A stretch of 64,000 nt of DNA from Virgibacillus senegalensis (GCF_000821245.2 NZ_LN611425.1:1647212-1711211); one strand, 5' to 3'. Shown: positions 16,955 through 26,470, counted from the stretch's first letter. The notes: generated by a model not told the origin, from the letters alone. Numbers and translations are program-made.

Positions 16955-17992
16955 TCACTTGCGGCGCGAATAGTCGTGGATGAAATCTGTCAATCTTTTC
17001 AAAGTAGCCGGTTCGATTTCTGGTGTTACACCATGACCTAGATTAAACACAAAGCCTGGCTGTCCTTCTGCTTCATCCAAAATCGCCTGGGCTCTCAATT
17101 CCGTAGCCTTCCAACCCGAAACAAGCAAGGCAGGATCAAGGTTTCCTTGCAACGTTTTGGTGATTCCCATTTCACGTGCTTCCGTTATCGATGTCCGCCA
17201 ATCCAGACCAAGAACATCAACAGGCAGGTCATTCCATTCCAAAATCAAATGGCGTGCGCCGACTCCAAACAGAATCAGTGGTACACCTTCTCCGCGCAAC
17301 TCGGAAAAAATCCGCTGCATCACAGGCTTGATGTACTCCCGATAATCAGCCGCATGCAAGGCACCCACCCATGAGTCAAAAATCTGAAACGCTTTTGCTC
17401 CTGCCTGGATTTGCGCCTTAGCATACGTGATTGTCATGTCCGCCAGCTTATCCATCAACGCAAACCAGGCTGCCGGATCACTGTACATCATTGCTTTCGT
17501 TTTATGATAATTCTTGGATGGTCCGCCTTCAATCATGTAACTTGCCAGCGTAAATGGTGCACCGCTGAATCCGATCAAAGGTACGTCCAGCTGTTCTTCT
17601 GCAAGAAGACGAATCGTTTCCAGTACATAGGGAACATCTGAAACAGGGTCAATCGTACCCAGTTTTTCGACATCACTCTTAGATCGGATCGGCTTGTCGA
17701 TGACCGGCCCGATTCCGGATTTGATTTCCACATCCACCCCAATAGCCGGCAGCGGCGACATAATATCTTTGTATAGAATCGCAGCGTCGACTCCATAATG
17801 CTCAACAGGAAGCCTTGTCACATAAGCACAGAGCTCCGGCTGGTGTGTAATCTCGAACAAGGAGTATTTTTCCTTTAGCTTCCTGTATTCTTTTTGAGAC
17901 CGACCCGCCTGACGCATGTACCATACAGGTGTATAATTGGTCGGTTCCCCCCTGAATGCTTTCAGTATTGTATCGTTGATTTTTCTTGCCAT
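16955..17992 (-). CDS. hemE: Uroporphyrinogen decarboxylase
   Basis: A 345-residue enzyme that decarboxylates the four acetate groups of uroporphyrinogen III to give coproporphyrinogen III. Family motifs are [16 protein letters not shown] near residue 22 (containing the RQAGR substrate loop) and [18 protein letters not shown]. It is the first gene of the haem operon. I use the ATG at 17992 ([16 protein letters not shown]) with AAAGGGTG upstream; the GTG at 18001 is an alternative. A 340-bp gap with an inverted repeat lies upstream. Confidence 0.95.
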   Translation of the reverse strand: MARKINDTILKAFRGEPTNYTPVWYMRQAGRSQKEYRKLKEKYSLFEITHQPELCAYVTRLPVEHYGVDAAILYKDIMSPLPAIGVDVEIKSGIGPVIDKPIRSKSDVEKLGTIDPVSDVPYVLETIRLLAEEQLDVPLIGFSGAPFTLASYMIEGGPSKNYHKTKAMMYSDPAAWFALMDKLADMTITYAKAQIQAGAKAFQIFDSWVGALHAADYREYIKPVMQRIFSELRGEGVPLILFGVGARHLILEWNDLPVDVLGLDWRTSITEAREMGITKTLQGNLDPALLVSGWKATELRAQAILDEAEGQPGFVFNLGHGVTPEIEPATLKRLTDFIHDYSRRK

Positions 17993-18076
17993 CCGTTTCA
18001 CCCTTTATCTCTAATCCATTCCATAATCACTATACCGATTAATAAAATTGATGTATAGCAATTGGCCTTATTTGTC

Positions 18077-18105
18077 ACCAATTTGTGCGTTGTTGCACAA
18101 TTGGT
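18077..18105. promoter_or_regulatory. Inverted repeat upstream of hemE
   Basis: ACCAATTTGTGC and GCACAATTGGT form an 11-bp inverted repeat (one extra T) with a 6-bp centre, about 85 bp upstream of the hemE start. It lacks a T-run, so it looks more like an operator or leader hairpin than a terminator. Nothing else stands out in the 18002-18343 gap between hemE and pbpF. Confidence 0.4.
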
Positions 18106-18343
18106 CGATTGAGCTCGGTTCTATTACTCAAAAGATAGGAAAGACGACTATCCTTTTCGTGCACTTTCCTACCCTTTCTATGCAAATTGGCGATGCTAAC
18201 AGGTTACTGGAATACCTCCGTTTTGTGCGGGGAGTTAGGGAGTTTTCTAATGAGCTCCACCTCCGCCAGGTCTCCCCCCCAATGATGCGGAATTGTTACA
18301 TCAAACCAAGGAAAATAGTAACAAAATACCAACAGATTCTCCA

Positions 18344-20506
18344 TTAAAAATCAAGTTTAAATTGCGCCTTGTTGGACGGTTTTCCTTTCTGTCCCGTTAA
18401 CGGGTCAACAGGTCTGACGTAATAAGAAGCACTATCAAATAAACTAATACGGTTAATTTGATAGGAGCCATTTCCTTCCACTTCCCCAATTTTTTGTTCC
18501 TTGCCTTCTTTGACTCGATAGATATAATAGATGACTCGATTATCATCAGCAGCCGTCCAAGTCAGTTTGCCGCGTATCAAAGACAAGCCGCCAAGCTTGT
18601 AGTTAGCCGATAAATCTGCAACCTCCGGCAATTTGACGGGTTCCTCAACATCTTTGACATTCTCTGGTTTTTCAAACGCCTCTGCCAATTTATACTGCTT
18701 ATCGAGGTCAGTCAGAATAGCTTTTGTTAACCTTGTCGGGACTTCACTTCCGGTCGTCAAATAATGATCTTTATCCGCTTGATCGTAACCAATCCATAGT
18801 GCACTGGTATATTCAGGCGTGAAGCCGGCAAACCAAGTATCCTTGTTTTTTCCTTCAACAGATGGATGCTGGGTGGAACCGGTTTTTCCCGCCAAAGCGC
18901 CCTTATAAGCGCCGGCTTTTCCCGTTCCACCCTCTACGACAGCTTCTAGCATCCGCACCATGCTCCATGCTGTTTGACGCGAAAACACTTCTATGTTTTC
19001 CGCTTCCGGTCGTTCCAGTTGCTTCCCATTGCGATCATATATCTGGCTGATTGCCGACGCTGTAGCCATTTTTCCGCCATTTGGAAAGCTGCCATACGCT
19101 TGGGCTAGCTGCAATGGCGTAACGCCTTGCTCAAGTCCTCCAAGTGCAATGGCCAGGCCATTATCAGGTAAAGAAATCTTCATCTTATTTAAATATTCTT
19201 TTGCATAGGATACACCGATCTCGTTCAGTAACCAGACTGCGGGCGCATTTTTCGACTGCTGTAATGCTTCATACATGGTTACTTCACCCTGATAATTCCC
19301 GTCATAATTTCGGGCAGTATACTCCCCATAACTCCGTTCTTCGTCATTCAGCAGGGAATAAGGATCATAGTCGTCCTGCATCATGGCTGGGCCATATACA
19401 GCGAGAGGTTTCATCGTAGATCCTGGTTGTTTATTCACCATCGCACGATTCAGACCGCCAATTTGATAATCACGTCCTCCGATTGCCGCAGCAATTTCCC
19501 CGGATTGATGATCTAATAATACAAAGGAACCGTCTACACCGGATGCTGATCCGGAAAAATACTGATCATCTTGAAAATGCTCGTAAGCAGTGCGCTGGGC
19601 ATACTCGTCAATATTGACGACAAGACGGTATCCACCACGCTTCAATTCCGGCAGTGTAAGCTGGTACTTTTCTGCCGCCTCTTTGATTGCCAAATCCATG
19701 TAGGAGTCATTCCAAGGGGTATCCTCCTCTTGCTTCTGGTTTATCCCCAATGTTTTTCCCTGCAACTGAAGCATTTCTTCGGTTTCCAGCATATCCAGCT
19801 GATTCATTTGCTGTAACACCAAATCGCGGCGTTCCTTTGCTTTTTCTTCATCTACAAGGGGGGAATAGGTATTAGGTGCCTTCGACAGTGCCGCAAGCAT
19901 CGCACCTTCCGTCACCGTCAGTTCACCCACCTGTTTACTGAAATAAAATTCCGCTGCCGTCTCTATCCCATATATTCCATGGGCAAAATAGATTTCATTC
20001 AAATAATATTCAAGTATTTTCTTTTTGCTGAAATTGCGTTCCAAATAAATGGCAGCCATGACCTCTTTGGTTTTTCGCATCCATGTCTTCTCATTATGCA
20101 AGAACAAGTTCTTCGCCAGCTGCTGTGTAATGGTACTGCCGCCTTCTGCTTTTTCCATGGTAATGATATCGCGAAAGACCGCTCGGGTCACAGACTTGAA
20201 ATCTACTCCGGCATGGTCATAAAACCGGTTGTCTTCTATAGCAAGAAACGCGTTCTCCACATGGTCGGGAATTTGTTTAATCGTGACCGGACGGCGATAC
20301 TCCTCATAAATTTCACCGATTCTTTCTCCTTCTTTTGTTTCCACAATCGTTGCTGCCGGCAGAACCAAATCTTCATCATCGACAACAAACCTGCCACCGA
20401 ACAAAATGGTCAAATAACCGATCAGGCCCAGTAAAAAGACCGCCCCCACAATAAGCAGCGGCCATTTCAACCGTTTAATCCATTGCAAAATAGTATCTAT
20501 ATTCAT
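18344..20506 (-). CDS. pbpF: Class A penicillin-binding protein 1F
   Basis: A 720-residue bifunctional peptidoglycan synthase. A cytoplasmic tail and one membrane helix (PLLIVGAVFLLGLIGYLTIL) precede the glycosyltransferase domain (catalytic EDNRFYDHAGVDF; GGSTITQQLAKNLFL) and the transpeptidase domain (SxxK in PGSTMKPLAVY, SxN in QSKNAPAVWLL, KTG in LAGKTGSTQH). A small fibronectin-like tail (about 620-720) ends the protein. I use the ATG at 20506 with AAAGGTGG upstream; in-frame starts further out would add an unlikely 57-residue leader. Position next to hemE matches B. subtilis pbpF. Confidence 0.93.
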   Translation of the reverse strand: MNIDTILQWIKRLKWPLLIVGAVFLLGLIGYLTILFGGRFVVDDEDLVLPAATIVETKEGERIGEIYEEYRRPVTIKQIPDHVENAFLAIEDNRFYDHAGVDFKSVTRAVFRDIITMEKAEGGSTITQQLAKNLFLHNEKTWMRKTKEVMAAIYLERNFSKKKILEYYLNEIYFAHGIYGIETAAEFYFSKQVGELTVTEGAMLAALSKAPNTYSPLVDEEKAKERRDLVLQQMNQLDMLETEEMLQLQGKTLGINQKQEEDTPWNDSYMDLAIKEAAEKYQLTLPELKRGGYRLVVNIDEYAQRTAYEHFQDDQYFSGSASGVDGSFVLLDHQSGEIAAAIGGRDYQIGGLNRAMVNKQPGSTMKPLAVYGPAMMQDDYDPYSLLNDEERSYGEYTARNYDGNYQGEVTMYEALQQSKNAPAVWLLNEIGVSYAKEYLNKMKISLPDNGLAIALGGLEQGVTPLQLAQAYGSFPNGGKMATASAISQIYDRNGKQLERPEAENIEVFSRQTAWSMVRMLEAVVEGGTGKAGAYKGALAGKTGSTQHPSVEGKNKDTWFAGFTPEYTSALWIGYDQADKDHYLTTGSEVPTRLTKAILTDLDKQYKLAEAFEKPENVKDVEEPVKLPEVADLSANYKLGGLSLIRGKLTWTAADDNRVIYYIYRVKEGKEQKIGEVEGNGSYQINRISLFDSASYYVRPVDPLTGQKGKPSNKAQFKLDF

Positions 20507-20858
20507 CTTTGCCACCTTTATCTTTTGTCCCTGTATCTTTTGGGTATTTCTAAGAAAAGCCATTCCTCTCATTATACGACAGAAGGATGCCTCAATAAAT
20601 AGGAATGTTTGTACAGCCAGTTTCATAGACTCCGGCAAGGTGTCCAAAAGCCATGTGAGAGCTTTAATTGTTCTCAAGGGCGAATCATCCGATTCAACCG
20701 TTCTAAAAACATAAGGCTTTCATTTGGCGGGATTATTGATAGAAAGTTGCACGGATTGAAGCTCCTTTGCTAAGCTGGAAGTGTATAATAGGCATGTGAC
20801 AAACCTTAAATGGGTATATAAAAGAATACCAATCATTTGCAAAAGGCAGGCGAGGAAA

Positions 20859-21356
20859 ATGAAAGCGTATATTACGAACGGAACCTATGATTTTCTTAAA
20901 AAAATCCAAGCAGATCATCCTGACATTTCCATATACCTCATGCAGGCTGACGATACGACCCTGGCTTATTACGAAGGCAAAAAAACTGATGTGTTCGAAC
21001 AAGCAAGAAACTATGAAAGTTTTGTTGCTGATGGAGAACTACAGCAACACGGTTTTGTCGTTATGAACAATATTCCCGTCACTTATGAAGGAAAACCGAT
21101 CTTCGAAGACCAGTTTAAAAGACGCGCAGGGTCTATGAATGAAATTCCGGGATTTCAGGCGTTACGTGTCTTGCGGCCGCTACAGGGAAACAAATATGTA
21201 GTGTTGGTTCAATGGGATTCCATGCAAAGCTATCGAAACTGGAAAGATTCTGATGCCTTCAAGGCTGCGCATTCCTCCTCCAAGACGAAAAAGCGACCGC
21301 CTTATCATGCCGGTCCCTCCTATACGACAGAAGCAAACATAATTGAACCTGAATAA
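20859..21356 (+). CDS. hmoB: Haem-degrading monooxygenase HmoB (YhgC-like)
   Basis: A 165-residue protein with a C-terminal antibiotic-biosynthesis-monooxygenase domain, as in the IsdG-like haem monooxygenases. The stretch MNEIPGFQALRVLRPLQGNK and the end VLVQWDSMQSYRNWKDSDAF, then the His in AAHSSS, fit HmoB, which opens the haem ring to release iron. Residues 1-60 form the extra N-terminal domain of HmoB. The ATG at 20859 has GGCGAGGAA upstream. It diverges from pbpF and stands close to the haem operon, as in B. subtilis. A strong terminator follows. Confidence 0.85.
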   Translation: MKAYITNGTYDFLKKIQADHPDISIYLMQADDTTLAYYEGKKTDVFEQARNYESFVADGELQQHGFVVMNNIPVTYEGKPIFEDQFKRRAGSMNEIPGFQALRVLRPLQGNKYVVLVQWDSMQSYRNWKDSDAFKAAHSSSKTKKRPPYHAGPSYTTEANIIEPE

Positions 21357-21383
21357 TTAGCGGGGAGTTATAGAAGACTTGCC

Positions 21384-21421
21384 AAAAGGGAAATCGCTCG
21401 AGGATTCCCCTTTTCTTTTTT
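21384..21421 (+). terminator. Terminator of hmoB
   Basis: AAAAGGGAAATC and GATTCCCCTTTT pair with one mismatch, followed by CTTTTTT. Confidence 0.8.
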
Positions 21422-21432
21422 GATGACATAAA

Positions 21433-21469
21433 AAAAACAGGCTGTCGATTGAATCGACAGCCTGTTTTT
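21433..21469. terminator. Terminator of the disulfide-exchange operon
   Basis: ACAGGCTGTCGATT and AATCGACAGCCTGT pair perfectly, with A- and T-runs on either side; it ends at the stop codon of the thioredoxin-like gene. Confidence 0.85.
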
Positions 21470-21960
21470 CATTGTTCCTGTTCTTCCCCATCTAAAACGT
21501 TATCCTGAAAAAAGGAATCCCATGTTGTCACAGATTGCTCCCCGCTGATTCGTGCTGTTTCTTCTCCGTTTTCAAAGTGAATTACCGTCGGAGTTCCTTC
21601 AATATTATAAGTTTTCCATGGTTGCTGAAACTCTAAAATATTCAACTTTTTCAAATCGATTCCATATTCCTTTGTCATCGGAACAATCACCGGGGTGGTA
21701 TTCTGACAGTGGACACATTCCGGACTGTAAAAATAAACAGTGACGTCTTCCTCGTTATCCAGCTTTTCTTCCAGTTCATCAGGAAGGATCTGATTCTGGT
21801 ATAAATCATCATCCAGCTGGTCTATGGTCGACTGGCGAAGATCCTTTTTTCCATAAGGATTGTCTGCCATTTTTTGGTTGTTTTGATAGCTGACAATAAA
21901 AATCAATGCACCGATGAGTATTACAATAACCCCTAGGATAATCCACATTTTTTTATTCAA
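21469..21960 (-). CDS. Membrane-anchored thioredoxin-like protein
   Basis: A 163-residue protein with an N-terminal membrane anchor (residues 5-25, IILGVIVILIGALIFIVSY) and an extracellular thioredoxin fold. The redox motif is CVHC in FYSPECVHCQNTTPV; the cis-Pro occurs in IEGTPTVIHF. It should be a thiol-disulfide exchange partner, like Bacillus BdbA-type proteins. Its ATG overlaps the stop of the DsbB-like gene by 4 bp (ATGA), so the two are translated together and probably form an oxidant-substrate pair. The acidic tail DGEEQEQ is unremarkable. Confidence 0.85.
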   Translation of the reverse strand: MNKKMWIILGVIVILIGALIFIVSYQNNQKMADNPYGKKDLRQSTIDQLDDDLYQNQILPDELEEKLDNEEDVTVYFYSPECVHCQNTTPVIVPMTKEYGIDLKKLNILEFQQPWKTYNIEGTPTVIHFENGEETARISGEQSVTTWDSFFQDNVLDGEEQEQ

Positions 21961-22394
21961 TCGTTACCTCTCCTTTGTTGCAAAAGCAAAGTAATATGTA
22001 AAACAAAAATGACGATGAAGGCCGTCAAGGCTAAAAACGGAATGGTAATAAAACCAAAGTAATTTACATACTGGCCATTACATGGAACTAATCCGCAAGC
22101 TTCTCCTGCTTCATGAAGTGACGGGAGTTTTTGGATTAAGTAATGGTAAGTCGAAACACAAATGCCGATTCCACTCAAAATCAAGCCCGGCAAGCCAAGT
22201 CGAATGTCTTTTTTTACAGCTGCATAGCCATAAATAACGACAAGTGGATACATTAAAATTCGTTGATACCAACATAACTCACAGGGTTCGTATCCCATGA
22301 ATTCGGAAAAAAACAGACTTCCAAGCATTGCAGCTAAAGCTTGTCCCCATATGATCAACAGAATGTTTTCCTTTGTTTGTTGATTGACTGCCAT
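21957..22394 (-). CDS. bdbC: Disulfide oxidoreductase BdbC (DsbB family)
   Basis: A 145-residue DsbB-type quinone-linked oxidase with four membrane helices. The first redox pair is CELC in EPCELCWYQRIL (the classic CxxC-WYQR signature), and the second pair appears as two Cys in GEACGLVPCNGQY. It should reoxidise the neighbouring thioredoxin-like protein and so help disulfide formation in secreted or competence proteins. The ATG at 22394 (MAVNQQTKENILLI) has GAAGAGGTG upstream. It is the first gene of a two-gene operon. Confidence 0.88.
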   Translation of the reverse strand: MAVNQQTKENILLIIWGQALAAMLGSLFFSEFMGYEPCELCWYQRILMYPLVVIYGYAAVKKDIRLGLPGLILSGIGICVSTYHYLIQKLPSLHEAGEACGLVPCNGQYVNYFGFITIPFLALTAFIVIFVLHITLLLQQRRGND

Positions 22395-22522
22395 TAAAAA
22401 CACCTCTTCCAAACGCATACAAAAACATTATACTAGCGAAATACATAAAAACAAAGGGGAAACATTTAGAAAACGCTGAGACCTACCCCTCTCTGATTTC
22501 ATCTGGATACTATCATCCAACC

Positions 22523-22555
22523 AAAAGTCCCTTTCCGACATGGAAGGGACTTTTC
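22523..22555 (-). terminator. Terminator of the lia operon
   Basis: AAAAGTCCCTT and AAGGGACTTTT form the stem, directly after the liaR stop codon on the reverse strand. Confidence 0.8.
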
Positions 22556-22557
22556 GA

Positions 22558-23190
22558 TTACTTTTGGAAAAGACCGTTTTTATGTGCATAGACAGCAGCC
22601 TGAGTCCGATCGTGGACTTCAAGCTTACTTAAAATATTGCTGACATGTGTTTTCACCGTCTTAATTCCAATATAGAGTTGTTCGCTTATTTCCTGATTGG
22701 TCAGACCGTCGCCAATACACATTAAAACTTCCAGTTCCCGCTCGGTCAATTGCTCATGGGGCTTTGCTTCGGAAGGGCGGAAGCTGGTCATCATTTTGCT
22801 GGCTACCTTCGGCTCTATCACAGGTTCCCCATCTGCAGCTTTCTTGATGGCAGCTGCTATCTCATCTGCACTGGACGTTTTGAGCATATAGCTGTATGCC
22901 CCTGCCTCCAATGCCGGAAATACTTGTTCATCGTCATAATAGCTTGTAAGGATGATCACTTTACAACTTGGATTGGAACCCATGATTTCCCGGGTTGCTT
23001 CGATTCCGGTGCCGTTCTCCATAATCAGGTCCATAAGCACCACATCCGGATCCGTTTCCCGCACAACTTTTGCACCCTGCATGCCATTAGATGCTTCCCC
23101 GACTATTTCAAGTCCCGGCTCTGTTTTTAAATAGGCGATTACGCCTTTTCGGACAATTTCATGGTCATCTACCACAACAACTTTAATCAT
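22558..23190 (-). CDS. liaR: Response regulator LiaR
   Basis: A 210-residue NarL/LuxR-type response regulator. The receiver domain has the acidic pair VVDDHEIV and the phospho-acceptor Asp in PDVVLMDLIM; the C-terminal HTH reads LTNQEISEQLYIGIKTVKTH. It belongs to the LiaR/VraR group, which responds to cell-wall antibiotics such as bacitracin. The ATG at 23190 has GGGAG 8 bp upstream; an in-frame start at 23223 would overlap liaS. It is the last gene of liaF-liaS-liaR, followed by a terminator. Confidence 0.9.
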   Translation of the reverse strand: MIKVVVVDDHEIVRKGVIAYLKTEPGLEIVGEASNGMQGAKVVRETDPDVVLMDLIMENGTGIEATREIMGSNPSCKVIILTSYYDDEQVFPALEAGAYSYMLKTSSADEIAAAIKKAADGEPVIEPKVASKMMTSFRPSEAKPHEQLTERELEVLMCIGDGLTNQEISEQLYIGIKTVKTHVSNILSKLEVHDRTQAAVYAHKNGLFQK

Positions 23191-23219
23191 GCTTGCCGCT
23201 CCCTTTCCCTCTGTTTCAC

Positions 23220-24257
23220 TCATAACGGTATTCTAATATCAATATGTGTTCCCGTACCGACTTGCGAACGGATCGAAAACGTTCCGCCAATTTCCTCACA
23301 GCGTTCTTTCATTGTTTTCAATCCGTACGAAGTTTTTTTACGCTTATCCGTTGTGACGTCAAACCCGTTCCCATTGTCAGCTATATGTAAAAATAACTCG
23401 TTATGTCTCTCGACGATTTCGAGCGTTACTTCTGTTGCATCGGCATGCCGTAATGTGTTTGACAACGATTCCTGTACAATACGGAACAAATGCTCTTCAG
23501 CAGTAGCCGACAGGGCTTCGACTTCCTCCACTTTAAGCTGAAAGTTGATTTGGCATTTTTGCCTTAATTCTGCTACCAGCTCCTGAACCCCTTTTTTCAA
23601 TGGCTGACCAGACAAATCCACCGGCCTTAAATGGAGCAATAAAGCCCGCATTTCTGTTTGGGCTTTCAGCGCTGTCTCCGATATTTCTTCCAATTGTACC
23701 TTCGCCTGTGCCGGATCACGGTCGAACAGCCGTAAAGAAGCCTGGGACATCATGGTCAAAGCGAACAGCTGTTGGCTGACGGCATCATGCAAATCACGTG
23801 CCAAGCGCTGACGTTCTTCAATAGTGGCAGCCTTATGAGCGGATTTGGCATACTCTGACCGTTCATCGGCCATCCTTTTCAGCGATTTCACTTGATTTTG
23901 CAGTTTTTCACCGAGTTCATTCAATTCCTCTCCGATGCGTGCAATCTCGTCCTCTTCACTGAAATAGACACGAGAAGTATAGTTGCCGCGTGATAATTGG
24001 GCGATCAAAACCGACAAATAATCCATCCGATCCTTCATATCGCCGCTTGACCTAAACCCGACATAAATAGAGATGAACACACCCAATGTTATGTATAGCA
24101 AAATAGTAATGAAAATGCTGGTGACATGAAGCCATTCCGGCTGGAATAGTACCAATATCGATAACAGGATGGCCAGCAGGGTGATCGTCGTTAAAAACAG
24201 ACCATATAACAGTGAACGGATATACGTGTAACGGATGGTATTCAAGTGCTTTAACAT
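23220..24257 (-). CDS. liaS: Sensor histidine kinase LiaS
   Basis: A 345-residue membrane histidine kinase of the NarX/intramembrane-sensing class. Two helices (about residues 15-40 and 45-67) enclose almost no outer domain, typical for LiaS. A HAMP-like linker follows, then the dimerisation box with the phospho-His (RQRLARDLHDAVSQQLFAL) and an HATPase domain (NTLRHADATEV, DNGNGFD, YGLKTMKERCEEIGG). It should phosphorylate LiaR, under negative control by LiaF. It begins 12 bp after the liaF stop. Confidence 0.92.
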   Translation of the reverse strand: MLKHLNTIRYTYIRSLLYGLFLTTITLLAILLSILVLFQPEWLHVTSIFITILLYITLGVFISIYVGFRSSGDMKDRMDYLSVLIAQLSRGNYTSRVYFSEEDEIARIGEELNELGEKLQNQVKSLKRMADERSEYAKSAHKAATIEERQRLARDLHDAVSQQLFALTMMSQASLRLFDRDPAQAKVQLEEISETALKAQTEMRALLLHLRPVDLSGQPLKKGVQELVAELRQKCQINFQLKVEEVEALSATAEEHLFRIVQESLSNTLRHADATEVTLEIVERHNELFLHIADNGNGFDVTTDKRKKTSYGLKTMKERCEEIGGTFSIRSQVGTGTHIDIRIPL

Positions 24258-24269
24258 ATCCTGTCCCCC

Positions 24270-25043
24270 CTAAACCCTGTCAACCCGGATAGATCCTGCC
24301 TTCATGCTCAAAAATATATCAAGCTTTCTCGTTGCCTGTTTATAATTAGGCGTTTCATAGAAAATCTCCCGATTCATTCCTTCCGCATTCATGCCGAACA
24401 CATTGATTTCACCTGCTTTTACCTGAGCTTCAATCGACAACTCGACATTTTCCGGCATTAACACACGGATGTCGCCTGCCCATCCCTGGATACTGATGGG
24501 AATTTCCTCGTCCGGGATGAACGCTTTCGTAAAGTCAATATGGTAATCCCCGACTGCATTCCACAAATCCATCGGTTCCACCCGCCAGTTCGGTTCGCTG
24601 AAGTTATGCTCTCCAACGGCAAGCCGCTGTTTTTTGGGAAATTTCCTATTTCCCCTAAGATCATCGGTGTCAAAGATAAACTGAAATTTGCGCCTTCGTT
24701 TTCTTTTGGTCGAATTTCCAAAAATACTGAACCCTAAGTACACAAGAAGCAGCGGCCACAATTTATAAACGTCTGTGAAGGAAAAAAATAGTACCCCAAA
24801 ACGGTCAAGCAGAAGCAGTCCGCCAAATATCACCAGGAAGGAGCCTAAAGTAATACCGCTCTTATATTTGATACCGTCCCATGTCCATTTTATTCCAAGT
24901 ACGACAAAAAAAGCAGGATAAAAATATAACCAAGCTTCCTTTATATCCCAGGAGATGATGCCAATATTCGCTAACACGAGTGCGGTCCCGAAAAATATGA
25001 TGCCAATCGCTGCAACACTTCGCATAATTTGGTTGTTTTTCAT
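24270..25043 (-). CDS. liaF: Envelope-stress inhibitor protein LiaF
   Basis: A 257-residue LiaF/VraT-type protein: about four N-terminal helices (residues 5-100), a basic linker (STKRKRRRKFQ), then a soluble beta-rich domain (QRLAVGEHNFSEPNWRVEPM to MKAGSIRVDRV) that fits the family. LiaF keeps LiaS inactive without stress. I start at the ATG at 25043 (MKNNQIMRSVAAIGI) with GAGGAGAG upstream rather than the in-frame codon at 25088. The liaI, liaH and liaG genes found upstream in B. subtilis are absent; a PAP2 phosphatase gene lies there instead. Confidence 0.9.
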   Translation of the reverse strand: MKNNQIMRSVAAIGIIFFGTALVLANIGIISWDIKEAWLYFYPAFFVVLGIKWTWDGIKYKSGITLGSFLVIFGGLLLLDRFGVLFFSFTDVYKLWPLLLVYLGFSIFGNSTKRKRRRKFQFIFDTDDLRGNRKFPKKQRLAVGEHNFSEPNWRVEPMDLWNAVGDYHIDFTKAFIPDEEIPISIQGWAGDIRVLMPENVELSIEAQVKAGEINVFGMNAEGMNREIFYETPNYKQATRKLDIFLSMKAGSIRVDRV

Positions 25044-25152
25044 GTCAATTCTCTCCTCATCCACATTATATTCGGGCCGAACAGTCAAATCCCTGCTTCA
25101 TCTTTTATAATCGAAACAAAACTTACTGCCGTCTTGTTGCCTTTTCTACATT

Positions 25153-25191
25153 ATAAAAAAAATCCCGCCGGGCTTGAACGACCGGCGGAAG
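25153..25191 (-). terminator. Terminator of the PAP2 gene
   Basis: Reading the reverse strand, CCGCCGG and CCGGCGG arms are followed by ATTTTTTTT. It separates the PAP2 gene from liaF. Confidence 0.85.
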
Positions 25192-25205
25192 GGGATTGTC
25201 TCCGT

Positions 25206-25862
25206 CTAGAGACGGAGACGTCGGTATTTAGGTTTGACAAAGTGCTGTAAAGCGTGATAAAAACCAATCCAAATGGAGATAAAAATAAAACCGAACGCAT
25301 ATCCCCCAAGGACATCGGTTAAATAATGGACACGGATTACATATCGGCTCAAACCAATCAACAAGATAAGACAAATACCAAAAACATTGATAAACAACGC
25401 TGCCTTTTGCGATTTAACATATTTTAAAAGAAAATAGATAAGCAAGCCGTAGGCTATTAAAGAAACCATCGCGTGACCCGAAGGAAAACTGTAGCCCACT
25501 CCTTCAGCTGCTGAAAACAAGCGCGGACGGTCTCTTTCCACCGCTAGCTTGATCCAATGATTGACCCTGTAGCCTATCAGGGTGCCTGATGCGAGCATAA
25601 GTGCCGCTAGCCAATCACGCGTATAAAGCAGCAAAAACAAGGCTGCAACAATAGTAAAAGGCGTGAGAAACGTTCCTGAACCTAATTCGGTCAACCAACG
25701 GAATACAAAGAACAAAAAGGTTTGGTCAAGCCCTTGAACAGCAGGTCCCGTCCATCGATCCAAAATCGGTTCCTCGTTGAATGTAACTTCCAAGGTGATA
25801 AAAACACCAGACAAAATCGCCAACAATAAAAAAGAAACAAAAAAATAAGTTCGTTTTTTCAT
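25206..25862 (-). CDS. PAP2-type membrane phosphatase
   Basis: A 218-residue phosphatase with about six helices. The three PAP2 signatures are KLAVERDRPR, SFPSGHAMVSL and SRYVIRVHYLTDVLGG. Relatives dephosphorylate phosphatidylglycerol phosphate or undecaprenyl pyrophosphate (BcrC-like, bacitracin tolerance). The location beside liaFSR makes an undecaprenyl-pyrophosphate role attractive, but this is inference. The ATG has AGGAGAAGC upstream. A 10-bp inverted repeat (GTCTCCGTCT and AGACGGAGAC) covers its last codons. Confidence 0.88.
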   Translation of the reverse strand: MKKRTYFFVSFLLLAILSGVFITLEVTFNEEPILDRWTGPAVQGLDQTFLFFVFRWLTELGSGTFLTPFTIVAALFLLLYTRDWLAALMLASGTLIGYRVNHWIKLAVERDRPRLFSAAEGVGYSFPSGHAMVSLIAYGLLIYFLLKYVKSQKAALFINVFGICLILLIGLSRYVIRVHYLTDVLGGYAFGFIFISIWIGFYHALQHFVKPKYRRLRL

Positions 25863-25996
25863 AAGCTTCTCCTTTTAGACATGCTACTACTATTGTTATT
25901 ATCTGTCTGATAATACATTCCCTAAATGTTTATAAAAAAACTGCCAGGGAATTGTACTTGTAGCAAACGAATTAACTGTGTGAAAGGATGATTAAG

Positions 25997-26437
25997 ATGG
26001 CTGACAATGCTCAATTACAAGAACTAATCGATGGATTGAATGAGGATCTCGCTAATGAATATGCAGCAACGATTATGTACACATACAATGCGGCTGTCGT
26101 TTCCGGACTATACCGTTCCGCACTAAAACCTTTCTTCGAAGATGAAATCAACGATGAAATCGGACATGCCTTATATTTATCCGATAAAATAGCTATCTTG
26201 GGTGGAACACCGACGACAAAACCAGCTGAAGTAAAGCAGCTGACCGAAGTGAAGGCGATGCTGGAAGAAGCACGACAGGCTGAACAGGATACAATCGAAC
26301 GTTATGAACAACGCAAAAAACAAGCAGAAGCATTAGGCTTTACCGAGTTAGTCGTCAAGCTGGAAGATATGATAGCAGATGAAACCGGCCATAAGGAAGA
26401 AATCGACCGCCTGCTGTCCGACTCGCGACTAGCCTAA
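25997..26437 (+). CDS. Ferritin-like (bacterioferritin/rubrerythrin-type) protein
   Basis: A 146-residue four-helix-bundle protein. Metal-binding ExxH pairs lie in DEINDEIGHALYLSD and DMIADETGHKEEID, with Glu also in NEDLANEYAATIMYTY. This is the diiron ferritin-like pattern; it could store iron or remove peroxide, which cannot be told apart here. The ATG at 25997 (MADNAQLQELID) has GAAAGGATG upstream. A terminator follows the gene, so it is a single transcript. Confidence 0.85.
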   Translation: MADNAQLQELIDGLNEDLANEYAATIMYTYNAAVVSGLYRSALKPFFEDEINDEIGHALYLSDKIAILGGTPTTKPAEVKQLTEVKAMLEEARQAEQDTIERYEQRKKQAEALGFTELVVKLEDMIADETGHKEEIDRLLSDSRLA

Positions 26438-26470
26438 AAACAATACACAATCCCACACTTTTACACATAG

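Noticed and set aside
18048..18347. 99-residue forward ORF in the hemE-pbpF gap
   Set aside because: It starts in the hemE promoter region, has no ribosome site and ends inside pbpF.
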